From positions 1-13,708 of the forward strand of contig CANCFZ010000041.1 of assembly GCA_947377425.1 (NCBI GenBank): a DNA stretch of 13,708 nucleotides, in the 5' to 3' direction. Position numbers and translations under genes: made by a program. The notes under the pieces were generated by a model that ran no database searches, had not been told where the DNA came from, and saw only the letters and a list, made by a program, of their open reading frames with translations. Positions within the stretch are counted from its first letter, which is position 1, and each line of letters begins with the position of its first letter. Shown one piece after another: positions 1-6,813 of the stretch. The DNA comes from Flavobacteriaceae bacterium (GTDB lineage: Bacteria > Bacteroidota > Bacteroidia > Flavobacteriales > Flavobacteriaceae).

Positions 1-119
1 AAGAATTACAAAAGCCAATTGTCTTATCGGATAATGACAAAAAAGATTTAATTGCTTTTCTAAAGACATTAACAGACAAAGAGTTTTTATTTAACCCAAA
101 ATATAGTTATTCAAAATAA
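1..119 (+). CDS. C-terminal end of a probable di-haem cytochrome c peroxidase (partial)
   Basis: The frame is open from position 3 to a TAA at 117-119 and gives about 38 residues. The stretch around 'DKKDLIAFLKTLTDKEF' matches the usual C-terminal helix of bacterial di-haem cytochrome c peroxidases (MauG/CcpA-like), which commonly end in a 'LIAFLKTLTD'-type motif. These proteins are periplasmic and reduce hydrogen peroxide or carry out related haem redox chemistry. The haem-binding CxxCH motifs would lie upstream, outside the window, so the assignment rests only on this tail. The next gene, a YHYH-domain protein, starts 65 bases downstream with no clear terminator between them, so co-transcription is possible. 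Confidence 0.6.
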   Translation, partial: ELQKPIVLSDNDKKDLIAFLKTLTDKEFLFNPKYSYSK

Positions 120-184
120 TAAATTCATTTTGAACAGCAAGAAAAATAAAATAGTATCATCTAAAAAATAACTAATAATATATT

Positions 185-1531
185 ATGAAAAAAACAGTAT
201 CATTACTATTGCTTTTTGTGGCATTTGTTTCGAGTGCACAAACCAATCCAGCCATTACTAGTTGGTTGCAAAATACAACTGGAATAACGGGAAGACATTA
301 TGTTACAGGAAACTCAACACCAATAGTTGATGCTGTTTTAGCCAATGTTCAATCAGTGAAATATGATACTAATTGGTCTTATATATCAGCTACAGGAATT
401 CCTGCGTATATTACCGGACCTTTTTTAGATGGAAATCCTTCATTAGCTACAGCTCAGAATAAGATATTTAAGATTTCATTGAATCCAACTCAAAATACAG
501 GAACATTAACTGCTACTACTGGAGGTAATATAGGTATTTTTAAAAATGGAGTTGCTTTATTTGATTACAGAGATGGTGTTTCTTGGAAGAATTCGACAAA
601 TTCAATATGTGGAGGACCTATCACGAGTTGTACAGGAGACGGAAAGTGGAACCGAGATGCTGTGATTGGAGAACGATTGGGTTTTGATTGCTCAAAAGCA
701 CATCCAGCTATGGGAAATTACCATCACCACCAAAACCCTAGTGCTTTTAATTTGGATTTGAATGTTATATCAACTGTTTGTAATACTTATCCGTCAGATG
801 GTTTGTACACTATTAATACAAATCAGCATTCTCCACTATTAGGTTTTGCCTATGATGGATTTCCTATTTATGGGGCTTATGCTTATGCAAATACAAATGG
901 TACTGGCGGAATTGTTAGAATGAAATCAGGATACCAATATCGCAATATTACTACTCGAACTGTTTGGGCTGACGGGACAGATGTTCTTGATGGTCCAGCA
1001 GTCAGTACAACTTATCCTTTAGGTTATTTTAGAGAAGACTATGAGTTTGTTTCCCACCCGACTGATGCAAGTTATTTAGATGAACATAATGGTCGTTTTT
1101 GTGTAACTCCAGAATATCCAAATGGTATTTATTGCTATTTTACTACAATTGATGCTAATTATAATTCTGCGTACCCATATGTTGTTGGACCTACTTTTTA
1201 TGGAAATAAGACTGCAATCACTGTGACTGCTGTTCCTGCAGGAACAACAACTTATACACAACTTTCTAATAATACATTTCAAAACCAAGATTTTAAAGTT
1301 GTAATCGCTCCAAATCCTGCGCAAGATTTTATAGCTATTCAAACTCAAATGGCAGAAAATGATTATTATGTAGAACTTATAGATGCTTTAGGGAAGGTAG
1401 TTAATACATCAAAAATTGTTCAAGGAAGTACTCTTTTAATTATTGAGACAGATACACTTTATACAGGTGTATATTTTGTAAAAATATCTGAAGGAAATTC
1501 CTCAAAAAGTTATAAAGTTGTTATAAAGTAA
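185..1531 (+). CDS. Secreted YHYH-domain protein with T9SS sorting domain
   Basis: This is a 448-residue exported protein. A Sec signal peptide covers residues 1-19 (KK, a hydrophobic run, then SSAQ). The central part (about 90-335) is a YHYH domain. It contains the signature region 'GNYHHHQNP' at 177-185, a 'GFAYDGFPIYG' block at 220-230 and a 'DEHNGRFCVTPEYP' block at 299-312. The name-giving motif reads YHHH rather than YHYH. Residues about 370-448 form a T9SS type A sorting domain ('VIAPNPAQDF' start, 'GVYFVKI' near the end), so the protein should cross the outer membrane and be released or anchored outside. Several cysteines (C142, C149, C169, C199, C306, C317) could form disulfides. The biochemical role of YHYH proteins is not established; they often sit near redox or copper-related genes, and here a peroxidase-like gene lies just upstream. 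The gene ends with tandem in-frame stops (TAA TAA). Confidence 0.88.
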   Translation: MKKTVSLLLLFVAFVSSAQTNPAITSWLQNTTGITGRHYVTGNSTPIVDAVLANVQSVKYDTNWSYISATGIPAYITGPFLDGNPSLATAQNKIFKISLNPTQNTGTLTATTGGNIGIFKNGVALFDYRDGVSWKNSTNSICGGPITSCTGDGKWNRDAVIGERLGFDCSKAHPAMGNYHHHQNPSAFNLDLNVISTVCNTYPSDGLYTINTNQHSPLLGFAYDGFPIYGAYAYANTNGTGGIVRMKSGYQYRNITTRTVWADGTDVLDGPAVSTTYPLGYFREDYEFVSHPTDASYLDEHNGRFCVTPEYPNGIYCYFTTIDANYNSAYPYVVGPTFYGNKTAITVTAVPAGTTTYTQLSNNTFQNQDFKVVIAPNPAQDFIAIQTQMAENDYYVELIDALGKVVNTSKIVQGSTLLIIETDTLYTGVYFVKISEGNSSKSYKVVIK

Positions 1532-1557
1532 TAATGCACTATTCTTTGAATATTTTA

Positions 1558-1598
1558 ATAATTTATTTCATAAAACTATTTTTTATAAAATAAATTAT
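1558..1598 (+). terminator. AT-only hairpin after the YHYH gene, probable terminator
   Basis: An 18-base left arm (1558-1575) pairs with 1581-1598 with a single mismatch around a 5-base loop (CTATT). It starts 27 bases after the stop codon. The stem contains no G:C pair, so it is thermodynamically weak and lacks a clean U-tract. Its position supports a transcript end, but the call stays tentative. Confidence 0.45.
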
Positions 1599-1767
1599 AA
1601 TCACTAAAATCTCAGCCTTTATTGAAAACTATACAATAAAATCAGTTAAAAAATAATTAAATTATTTTTTTTAAGTGATTATTAATTTATTAAATTGATA
1701 TTTAGTTATTTATTGATTTAATTTTAGTTATTTTAAATGACTTACAAAATTGATTTAATCTAAAAAC

Positions 1768-1776
1768 ACCACAACA
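1768..1776. promoter_or_regulatory. ACCACAACA element (candidate operator, distal)
   Basis: ACCACAACA lies 242 bases before the start codon at 2010. The same nine bases, in the same orientation, occur 230 bases before the start codon of the glycosidase-barrel gene (6584-6592). Its reverse complement partner TTGTTGTG occurs closer to both genes. The matched layout suggests a shared transcription factor site; function is inferred. Confidence 0.35.
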
Positions 1777-1908
1777 TTAACTCAACTATTCCGATGTAAT
1801 TGTGTAAAAAGATGTTATTTTAATTTTTGCTTTTATTGATAAAAGTTTTGTAAAGCCTTGTTTTATTTATATAGTTGATAATTACCACTTGTTTACATTA
1901 TAGTATTC

Positions 1909-1916
1909 TTGTTGTG
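1909..1916. promoter_or_regulatory. TTGTTGTG element (candidate operator, proximal)
   Basis: TTGTTGTG ends 94 bases before the start codon at 2010. The identical octamer ends 99 bases before the start codon at 6814 (6708-6715). It is the inverted form of the distal CACAACA element, so each leader carries an inverted pair. A DNA-binding regulator could bind both sites; this is an inference from position and sequence alone. Confidence 0.35.
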
Positions 1917-1963
1917 TATAGTTTCTGTATAGCATGTATTATTTTATTGTAAACAAATAGTAG

Positions 1964-1971
1964 TAACTTTA
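1964..1971 (+). promoter_or_regulatory. Candidate -7 promoter box (TAACTTTA)
   Basis: TAACTTTA fits the Bacteroidota -7 consensus TAnnTTTG except for the last base, and lies 38 bases before the start codon at 2010. The closest upstream TTG (1947-1949) is only 14 bases away, shorter than the usual -33/-7 spacing, so the -35-like half is not convincing. The same TAnnTTTA form appears before the genes at 3730 and 6814. Confidence 0.35.
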
Positions 1972-2009
1972 TAAAATAAAATTATATCAAATTAATTAAC
2001 AAAATTATC

Positions 2010-3602
2010 ATGAAAAAAATTACTCTTTTATTTTTATTGCTGTCAACTTTTTTTGGTTTTGCACAACCATCAAATAATGCTCCAGTTCCAACAAGAGCTG
2101 CTGCTGATGTTATTTCTGTATATAGTGATACATATACTAACATAGCAACAAATTACAATCCAGGTTGGGGTCAGTCTGGAACAGTAAATACTGCATTCAA
2201 TCCAGGAGGTTCTGGAAATTTTGTTATGGCTTACACTAATTTCAATTATCAAGGTACAAATTTAACATCACAAAATGCTGCAGGAATGGAGTATTTGCAT
2301 ATAGATGTTTGGACTTCTGCAAATCCTGCTAATACTACTTTACAAGTTAGTCCGATTAACAATGGAACTGGTGTATCAGAAACTCTCGTTACTATAAATT
2401 ATACTCAAGGTTCATGGTACAGTGTTGATATTCCAAAAAGTGCTTTTACTGGTATGACATGGAATAATATATTTCAAATGAAATTTGCTGCAAATGGTCC
2501 AGGTAGTTCGGTTCCAGTAGATATTTATTTAGATAATATTTACTTTTGGAAAACACCAGTCGCAACAGGTTCAGACGCAACATTAAGTAATTTGCAAGTT
2601 GATGGAGCAACAGTTCCGGGATTTTCTGGAGCTGCCTTAGATTACAATTACAATCTTGTTGTTGGTACAACCACAATTCCTCAAGTTACTTTAGCTACAG
2701 CAAACGATCCAACAGCAACAATAACAAGCATTATTCAAGCTACTTCTATACCTGGGACAGCTTCTGTAAAAGTTACATCCCATAATGGTACTGTTATTAA
2801 AACCTATACTGTTAATTTTACTGCAACTTTACCAAATCAATCACCTACACCATCTACTCCAAATGCTCAAGTTTTAAACATTTATAGTGATACTCCTTCG
2901 TATACAAATACTTGGATTCCTGATTATTCTTTTGGTGGTTTTGCCGCTATTCAAGATTTAGATTTAGGAACAGGAGTTAACGAAGCAATAAAAATGGATT
3001 TTTCTGTACAAGGATATGGACAAGGTACTGTTGGTGTTACGAATATAAGCGCATACAACTGGTTACATTTTGATTATTTTGCTGATGCAGCAACTACACA
3101 AATTAGATTTATTGTTATTGGAAACAATGGAGGAGTAGTCGAATATCCTTATGAATTAACAACCACTGGAAGTAATGGTACACTTGTTCAAGGTTCTTGG
3201 CAAAGTGTTAATGTACCATTAACTTTCTTCCAAGGATCTGGATTTAATAAAACTACTTTTTTCCAATATAAATTAGGTACTACTTCGGATTTAGTTTCTA
3301 AAATTGTTTATTTTGATAACATTTATTTTTCAGTTAATCCTGGAACCGTTTTGACAAATACTACTTTTGAAACTTCAAAAATAAAAATGTATCCAAACCC
3401 TACTACAACAAACTTTACTATTGATGCTCAAGAGAACATTGAGAAAGTTTCAGTTTATAATTTATTAGGGCAAGAAGTAATTACTACAACTCCTAACAAT
3501 CAAACTATAACCTTAGATGTTGCTAATCTTCAAGTTGGAGTTTATGTTGTAAAAGCTACTATTAATGGTGCTATTTCTACATCAAGAATTATCAAAGAAT
3601 AA
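2010..3602 (+). CDS. T9SS-secreted non-catalytic protein with two glycan-binding-like modules
   Basis: This 530-residue protein has a signal peptide (1-18, ending GFA before QPS). Module A (about 33-180) starts 'VISVYSDTYTNI' and ends 'IYLDNIYFW'. Residues about 186-271 resemble a cadherin-like beta-sandwich ('ATLSNLQVDGATVPGF' start, 'YTVNFT' end). A Pro/Thr/Ser linker follows, then module B (about 287-441, 'VLNIYSDT' to 'IVYFDNIYF'). A T9SS type A sorting domain occupies about 455-530 ('KMYPNPTTTNF', 'YNLLGQEV', 'GVYVVKA'). The ends of A and B (YSD... and ...DNIYF) match two modules in the lipoprotein encoded at 9956. I see no catalytic motif. Such beta-sandwich modules accompany glucanases in flavobacteria and probably bind polysaccharide; the ligand is inferred from the neighbouring GH16 gene. 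It has its own promoter region and a strong terminator, so it is probably a monocistronic unit. Confidence 0.85.
   Translation: MKKITLLFLLLSTFFGFAQPSNNAPVPTRAAADVISVYSDTYTNIATNYNPGWGQSGTVNTAFNPGGSGNFVMAYTNFNYQGTNLTSQNAAGMEYLHIDVWTSANPANTTLQVSPINNGTGVSETLVTINYTQGSWYSVDIPKSAFTGMTWNNIFQMKFAANGPGSSVPVDIYLDNIYFWKTPVATGSDATLSNLQVDGATVPGFSGAALDYNYNLVVGTTTIPQVTLATANDPTATITSIIQATSIPGTASVKVTSHNGTVIKTYTVNFTATLPNQSPTPSTPNAQVLNIYSDTPSYTNTWIPDYSFGGFAAIQDLDLGTGVNEAIKMDFSVQGYGQGTVGVTNISAYNWLHFDYFADAATTQIRFIVIGNNGGVVEYPYELTTTGSNGTLVQGSWQSVNVPLTFFQGSGFNKTTFFQYKLGTTSDLVSKIVYFDNIYFSVNPGTVLTNTTFETSKIKMYPNPTTTNFTIDAQENIEKVSVYNLLGQEVITTTPNNQTITLDVANLQVGVYVVKATINGAISTSRIIKE
2106..2549 (+). repeat. Module A, DNA-level relative of the repeat at 11411-11821
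   Basis: The coding DNA for module A resembles the last module of the lipoprotein gene 9 kb away. Near-identical stretches include the segment starting at 2108 (GTTATTTCTGTATATAGTGA against GTTATTTCAGTATTTAGTGA), the 'CAAATGAAATTTG' segment and 'ATTTATTTAGATAATATTTA' before the module end. Proteins align as VISVYSDTYTNI / VISVFSDAYTNI, FQMKFAANG / IQMKFDGNG and IYLDNIYF / IYLDNIYF. This indicates a duplicated domain shared between two genes of the same locus. Confidence 0.75.
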
Positions 3603-3620
3603 TTTTTTTACTACTAAATC

Positions 3621-3649
3621 AAAAGCACGTTTTAATAACGTGCTTTTTT
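3621..3649 (+). terminator. Strong intrinsic terminator after the secreted protein gene
   Basis: AAAAGCACGTT (3621-3631) pairs perfectly with AACGTGCTTTT (3637-3647) over 11 bp around a 5-base loop, and a run of six T closes it at 3644-3649. It starts 18 bases after the stop codon at 3602. This is the clearest terminator in the window and separates the secreted protein gene from the regulator gene. Confidence 0.88.
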
Positions 3650-3691
3650 GATTTTTATTTTTTATAGTTTAGATATTTAACTCGTTTATTT

Positions 3692-3709
3692 ATATCTTTA
3701 TAAAGATAT
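3692..3709. promoter_or_regulatory. Perfect 18-bp palindrome just upstream of the regulator gene
   Basis: ATATCTTTATAAAGATAT is a perfect palindrome ending 20 bases before the start codon at 3730. Its left half contains TATCTTTA (3693-3700), which fits the TAnnTTTA promoter-like box seen before two other genes here. It could be an operator overlapping the promoter, for example for autoregulation, or a chance AT-rich palindrome. No DNA-binding partner is demonstrated. Confidence 0.35.
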
Positions 3710-3729
3710 TTTAAGTTTAAAAATAATAC

Positions 3730-6549
3730 ATGTTCAAAATAAAACCTACCAAAATAGTTCTAATGTTTTTTTTGTTAATTGGAGTTTTGAGTCAAGCTCA
3801 AGATTTACCTCCTATTGAAAAATATTCACCTACTCTATATAATGCAGGTAATCAAAATTGGATGATTTCTCAAGATAAAAATAGGTTTGTTTATTTTGCA
3901 AACAATGATGGATTACTAGAATTTAATGGGTCTAATTGGACATTGAATCCTTCACCTAACGAAAGTATTATTCGTTCAGTTAAAGTTGTAGGCGATAAAA
4001 TATATACTGGATGTTATATGAATTTTGGCTTTTGGAAAAGAAAATCTACGGGTCAACTAGAATATTATTCATTATCAAATTCTATTAAAAGTAAGCTATT
4101 AGATGACGAACAATTTTGGAATATAATAAATTATGATCAATGGATTATTTTTCAATCTTTAAGTAGAATTTATATTTATGATACTAAATCTACATCAATA
4201 AAAATCATCACTCCAAATCATAGTATAACAAAGATTTTTAAAACCAATAACTCAATTTATTATCAAGTTTTAGATGAAGGTTTGTATGAAATAGAGAATG
4301 GTAAAAGTAAAATTATTTCTAATAATCCTATTCTTCAAAAAAATAAAATTGTTGCTATTTATACTAAAGATGACGGATTACTTATTCAAACTCAATTGAT
4401 TGGTTTTTATAAGCTAAGTGTTTCTGGGTTTTCAAAATTTGTAACAAAATCGGATGCTCAGTTAGAATCAAGTAGTATTTACAGCAGTCAAATACTTTCT
4501 GACGGAAGTTTTGCAATTGGTTCTGTTTCTAATGGAATTTTTATTTTAGATAATTCAGGAGAAATAAAATATCATATTAACCAAACTAAAGGACTAAGCA
4601 ATAATACTGCTTTATCATTATTTGAGGACTTAGATAAAAATCTTTGGATAGGATTGGACAACGGTATTAATTGCATCAATCTGCAATCACCAGTAAAAAG
4701 TTATACTGATAATGCAGGTATTTTGGGAACTATATACAGTTCGATATTTTATAATAACAAGTTGTATTTTGGAACTAATCAAGGGTTATTTTGTAAAAAC
4801 ATTGATAGTGATAATGATTTTCATCTTGTAAGTGGAACAAAAGGCCAAGTATGGTCATTATTTAAATATGATGGAATGCTTTTTTGTGGACACGACTCAG
4901 GAACTTTTATTATTGATAATGAAGGTGCAAAAAATATTTATTTACAGTCGGGTACCTGGAAGTTTACCAAAGTCCCCAATAGAAAAGACTTATTGCTTCA
5001 AGGAAATTATAATGGAATTTCGGTATTGCAAAAAATTAATAATCAATGGGTTTTTAAAAACAGCATTAAAGGATTTAGCTATTCGTCTCGTTATTTTGAG
5101 ATAGACAAAAACAATAATATTTTTGTAAGCCACGAATATAAAGGTGTTTTTAGATTAAAAATAAATACTACACTAGAAAATATTAGTAATACTATAGCAT
5201 ACAAAAAACCTTTAAAAGGTAGAAATGCAAGTTTAGTAAAGTTTAATGATGAAATTTATTATGCATTTAAAGGCGGTATTTTTAAATTAAATTCTAAAAC
5301 TCTCAAGTTTGATAAAGATGTTTCGTTGAGTTCTATGTTTGAAAAAGACGAATATACTTCAGGAAAAATAATTGTTGATGAGTCAAATAAATTTTGGTTG
5401 TTTTCTAAAAATTACATTCACTATTTTTCATTGAGTAAATTAAGTTCTCAACTCAAACAAAATACAATTCCGATTCCTGCGTCATTAACAAATTCTTTAC
5501 TAGGATTTGAAAATATATCACAAATTTCAAAATCGATTTATCTTGTCGGAACTTCAAATGGATATTATACAATCAATATCAATGATTTGAGTTTTAAGAA
5601 TTATAAAGTTTCTATAACCAAAGTTAGTAATAATGTTTTAAATCAAAAAATCAATAATTATTCAATTAACGAGGCTGGAAACTTTAATTATGATGAAAAT
5701 AATATTACTTTAGACTATACAATTCCAGAATACAACAAATATATTAATGCAGAATATCAATATTTATTAGAAGGTTTTCAAGATGAATGGAGCGAATGGA
5801 GCTCAAAATCAACAATCAATTTTAAAAATTTATCTTCTGGTAAATATGTTTTTAAAGTAAGAGCAAAAGTTGCCAATTCTCAACCGGAGAACATTGCTGT
5901 TTATCCATTTAAAATTTCAAAGCCTTGGTATTTTACAAATTTCGCATTGATAATTTATTTTTTATCAGCTTGTTATTTAGCTTATTATGTCAACAAATCA
6001 TATAAAAATTATTATCAAACACAGAGAGAAAAATTAATTGAAGAAAATAATTTATTACTTGAAATAAAAGAACTTGAAAACGACCAACAGTTAATGAGAA
6101 TTAGAAACGAGCAACTTTCACAAGATGTTGATACTAAAAATAGAGAACTAGCAGTTTCTACAATGAGTTTAATTAAGAAAGATGAATTGTTATCATTAAT
6201 TAAGGAAGATTTAAAGAAAACTTCTGATGAAGCAAGTTCAAGAAGTATAAAATCTGTAATTACTACAATAAATAAAAATATTTCAGACGATAAAACTTGG
6301 AATGTATTCAAAGAAGCCTTTGATACAGCTGATAAAGACTTTTTAAAGAAAGTAAAACAAGCACATCAATCACTAACTCCAAATGATTTGCGTCTTTGCG
6401 CATACTTACGATTAAATCTATCATCTAAAGAAATTGCACCATTATTAAATATTTCTGTTCGCAGTATAGAAATAAAACGATATCGTTTGCGTAAAAAAAT
6501 GGAGCTAACTCATGAGCAAGGACTTGTTGAGTACATACTTTCTATTTAG
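3730..6549 (+). CDS. Membrane-spanning one-component regulator: beta-propeller sensor, Y_Y_Y domain, LuxR-like HTH
   Basis: This 939-residue protein probably senses a glycan product in the periplasm and controls transcription from the inner membrane. A signal-like N-terminus (1-24, LSQAQ end) precedes a long sensor (about 28-640) with repeated WxxG-like propeller blades such as 'LFEDLDKNLWIGLDNGI' at 297-313. A Y_Y_Y-type domain follows (about 655-730; 'AEYQYLLEGFQDEWSEW' at 674-690). One TM helix lies at about 734-753, then a charged coiled coil (about 764-830). The C-terminus has a LuxR/GerE-like HTH (about 880-935; 'LSSKEIAPLLNISVRSIEIK' at 897-916). No histidine kinase or receiver domain is present, so unlike hybrid two-component regulators it should act without phosphotransfer. 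It lies between the two transcription units that share a candidate operator, which makes it their likely regulator. The actual target is inferred. Confidence 0.85.
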   Translation: MFKIKPTKIVLMFFLLIGVLSQAQDLPPIEKYSPTLYNAGNQNWMISQDKNRFVYFANNDGLLEFNGSNWTLNPSPNESIIRSVKVVGDKIYTGCYMNFGFWKRKSTGQLEYYSLSNSIKSKLLDDEQFWNIINYDQWIIFQSLSRIYIYDTKSTSIKIITPNHSITKIFKTNNSIYYQVLDEGLYEIENGKSKIISNNPILQKNKIVAIYTKDDGLLIQTQLIGFYKLSVSGFSKFVTKSDAQLESSSIYSSQILSDGSFAIGSVSNGIFILDNSGEIKYHINQTKGLSNNTALSLFEDLDKNLWIGLDNGINCINLQSPVKSYTDNAGILGTIYSSIFYNNKLYFGTNQGLFCKNIDSDNDFHLVSGTKGQVWSLFKYDGMLFCGHDSGTFIIDNEGAKNIYLQSGTWKFTKVPNRKDLLLQGNYNGISVLQKINNQWVFKNSIKGFSYSSRYFEIDKNNNIFVSHEYKGVFRLKINTTLENISNTIAYKKPLKGRNASLVKFNDEIYYAFKGGIFKLNSKTLKFDKDVSLSSMFEKDEYTSGKIIVDESNKFWLFSKNYIHYFSLSKLSSQLKQNTIPIPASLTNSLLGFENISQISKSIYLVGTSNGYYTININDLSFKNYKVSITKVSNNVLNQKINNYSINEAGNFNYDENNITLDYTIPEYNKYINAEYQYLLEGFQDEWSEWSSKSTINFKNLSSGKYVFKVRAKVANSQPENIAVYPFKISKPWYFTNFALIIYFLSACYLAYYVNKSYKNYYQTQREKLIEENNLLLEIKELENDQQLMRIRNEQLSQDVDTKNRELAVSTMSLIKKDELLSLIKEDLKKTSDEASSRSIKSVITTINKNISDDKTWNVFKEAFDTADKDFLKKVKQAHQSLTPNDLRLCAYLRLNLSSKEIAPLLNISVRSIEIKRYRLRKKMELTHEQGLVEYILSI

Positions 6550-6583
6550 TCAGTACAACATTTACACAATTTTACTATACATT

Positions 6584-6596
6584 ACCACAACAAAAA
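6584..6596. promoter_or_regulatory. Left arm of 13-bp inverted repeat (ACCACAACAAAAA), candidate operator
   Basis: ACCACAACAAAAA is the exact reverse complement of TTTTTGTTGTGGT at 6705-6717, 108 bases away, within the 264-base leader of the gene at 6814. The core ACCACAACA also occurs at 1768-1776 before the secreted protein gene at a similar distance from its start. A further 11-base match, TTTACACAATT at 6561-6571, is the reverse complement of 1798-1808. The sites may bind a common regulator with DNA looping between arms; that is inference. Confidence 0.42.
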
Positions 6597-6644
6597 CGTT
6601 ATAAATAGTATTCAAAATCTTTTTATTATCTAATTTTATATTCT

Positions 6645-6661
6645 TAATTAACTGTTAATTA
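6645..6661. promoter_or_regulatory. 17-bp near-perfect dyad TAATTAAC-T-GTTAATTA
   Basis: Two 8-base arms are exact reverse complements around a single central T. The dyad sits between the two arms of the longer inverted repeat in the leader of the glycosidase-barrel gene. It could be an operator half-site pair. AT-rich DNA yields such dyads by chance fairly often, so confidence is low. Confidence 0.25.
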
Positions 6662-6704
6662 TAGTTTATTAACGAAAATAATGTTAAAATAGTTAAGTGT
6701 ATGT

Positions 6705-6717
6705 TTTTTGTTGTGGT
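6705..6717. promoter_or_regulatory. Right arm of 13-bp inverted repeat (TTTTTGTTGTGGT), candidate operator
   Basis: This is the exact inverted partner of 6584-6596. The contained octamer TTGTTGTG (6708-6715) also occurs at 1909-1916, at nearly the same distance upstream of the other gene's start codon (98 against 93 bases between). It lies 30 bases upstream of the candidate -7 box at 6748, a plausible activator position. Confidence 0.42.
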
Positions 6718-6747
6718 TTGTTTAATATAATAAACAACATTTACTAA

Positions 6748-6755
6748 TACTTTTA
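6748..6755 (+). promoter_or_regulatory. Candidate -7 promoter box (TACTTTTA)
   Basis: TACTTTTA fits TAnnTTTG except for the last base and lies 58 bases before the start codon at 6814. The nearest TTTG upstream (6717-6720) is 27 bases away, longer than the usual spacing, which would suit an activator-dependent promoter. The flanking DNA (TAAACAA before it and TATAA after it) is similar to that around 1964-1971. Confidence 0.35.
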
Positions 6756-6813
6756 TAATTGACAAAATTAACTCAAACCAATTTTATTAAAACTTAAAAA
6801 CAAGCAGACAAAA

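Larger units (their letters stand above)
1532..2009. other. 478-base AT-rich intergenic region, leader of the secreted glycan-binding gene
   Basis: No coding frame is convincing here. The 5' part holds an AT-only hairpin (1558-1598) after the YHYH gene and a weak inverted repeat (AAAAAATAAT at 1648-1657, ATTATTTTTT at 1661-1670). ATTGATTTAAT occurs twice (1712-1722 and 1749-1759). The 3' part carries elements shared with the leader of the glycosidase-barrel gene: ACCACAACA, AATTGTGTAAA (1798-1808), TTGTTGTG and a TAnnTTTA box. The region probably separates two transcription units and contains the promoter of the gene at 2010. Confidence 0.6.

Noticed and set aside
1076..1348. Minus-strand open frame inside the YHYH gene
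   Set aside because: Ser/Ile/Cys-rich translation typical of an antisense reading of AT-rich coding DNA; the plus frame holds clear YHYH and T9SS domains.
1646..1674. AT-only inverted repeat in the intergenic region as a second terminator
   Set aside because: Arms are only A/T with a 3-base centre; such structures are expected by chance in DNA this AT-rich.
6015..6311. Minus-strand open frame inside the regulator gene
   Set aside because: It is antisense to the coiled-coil coding region; the Ser/Phe/Leu-rich product mirrors Lys/Glu codons of the real gene.
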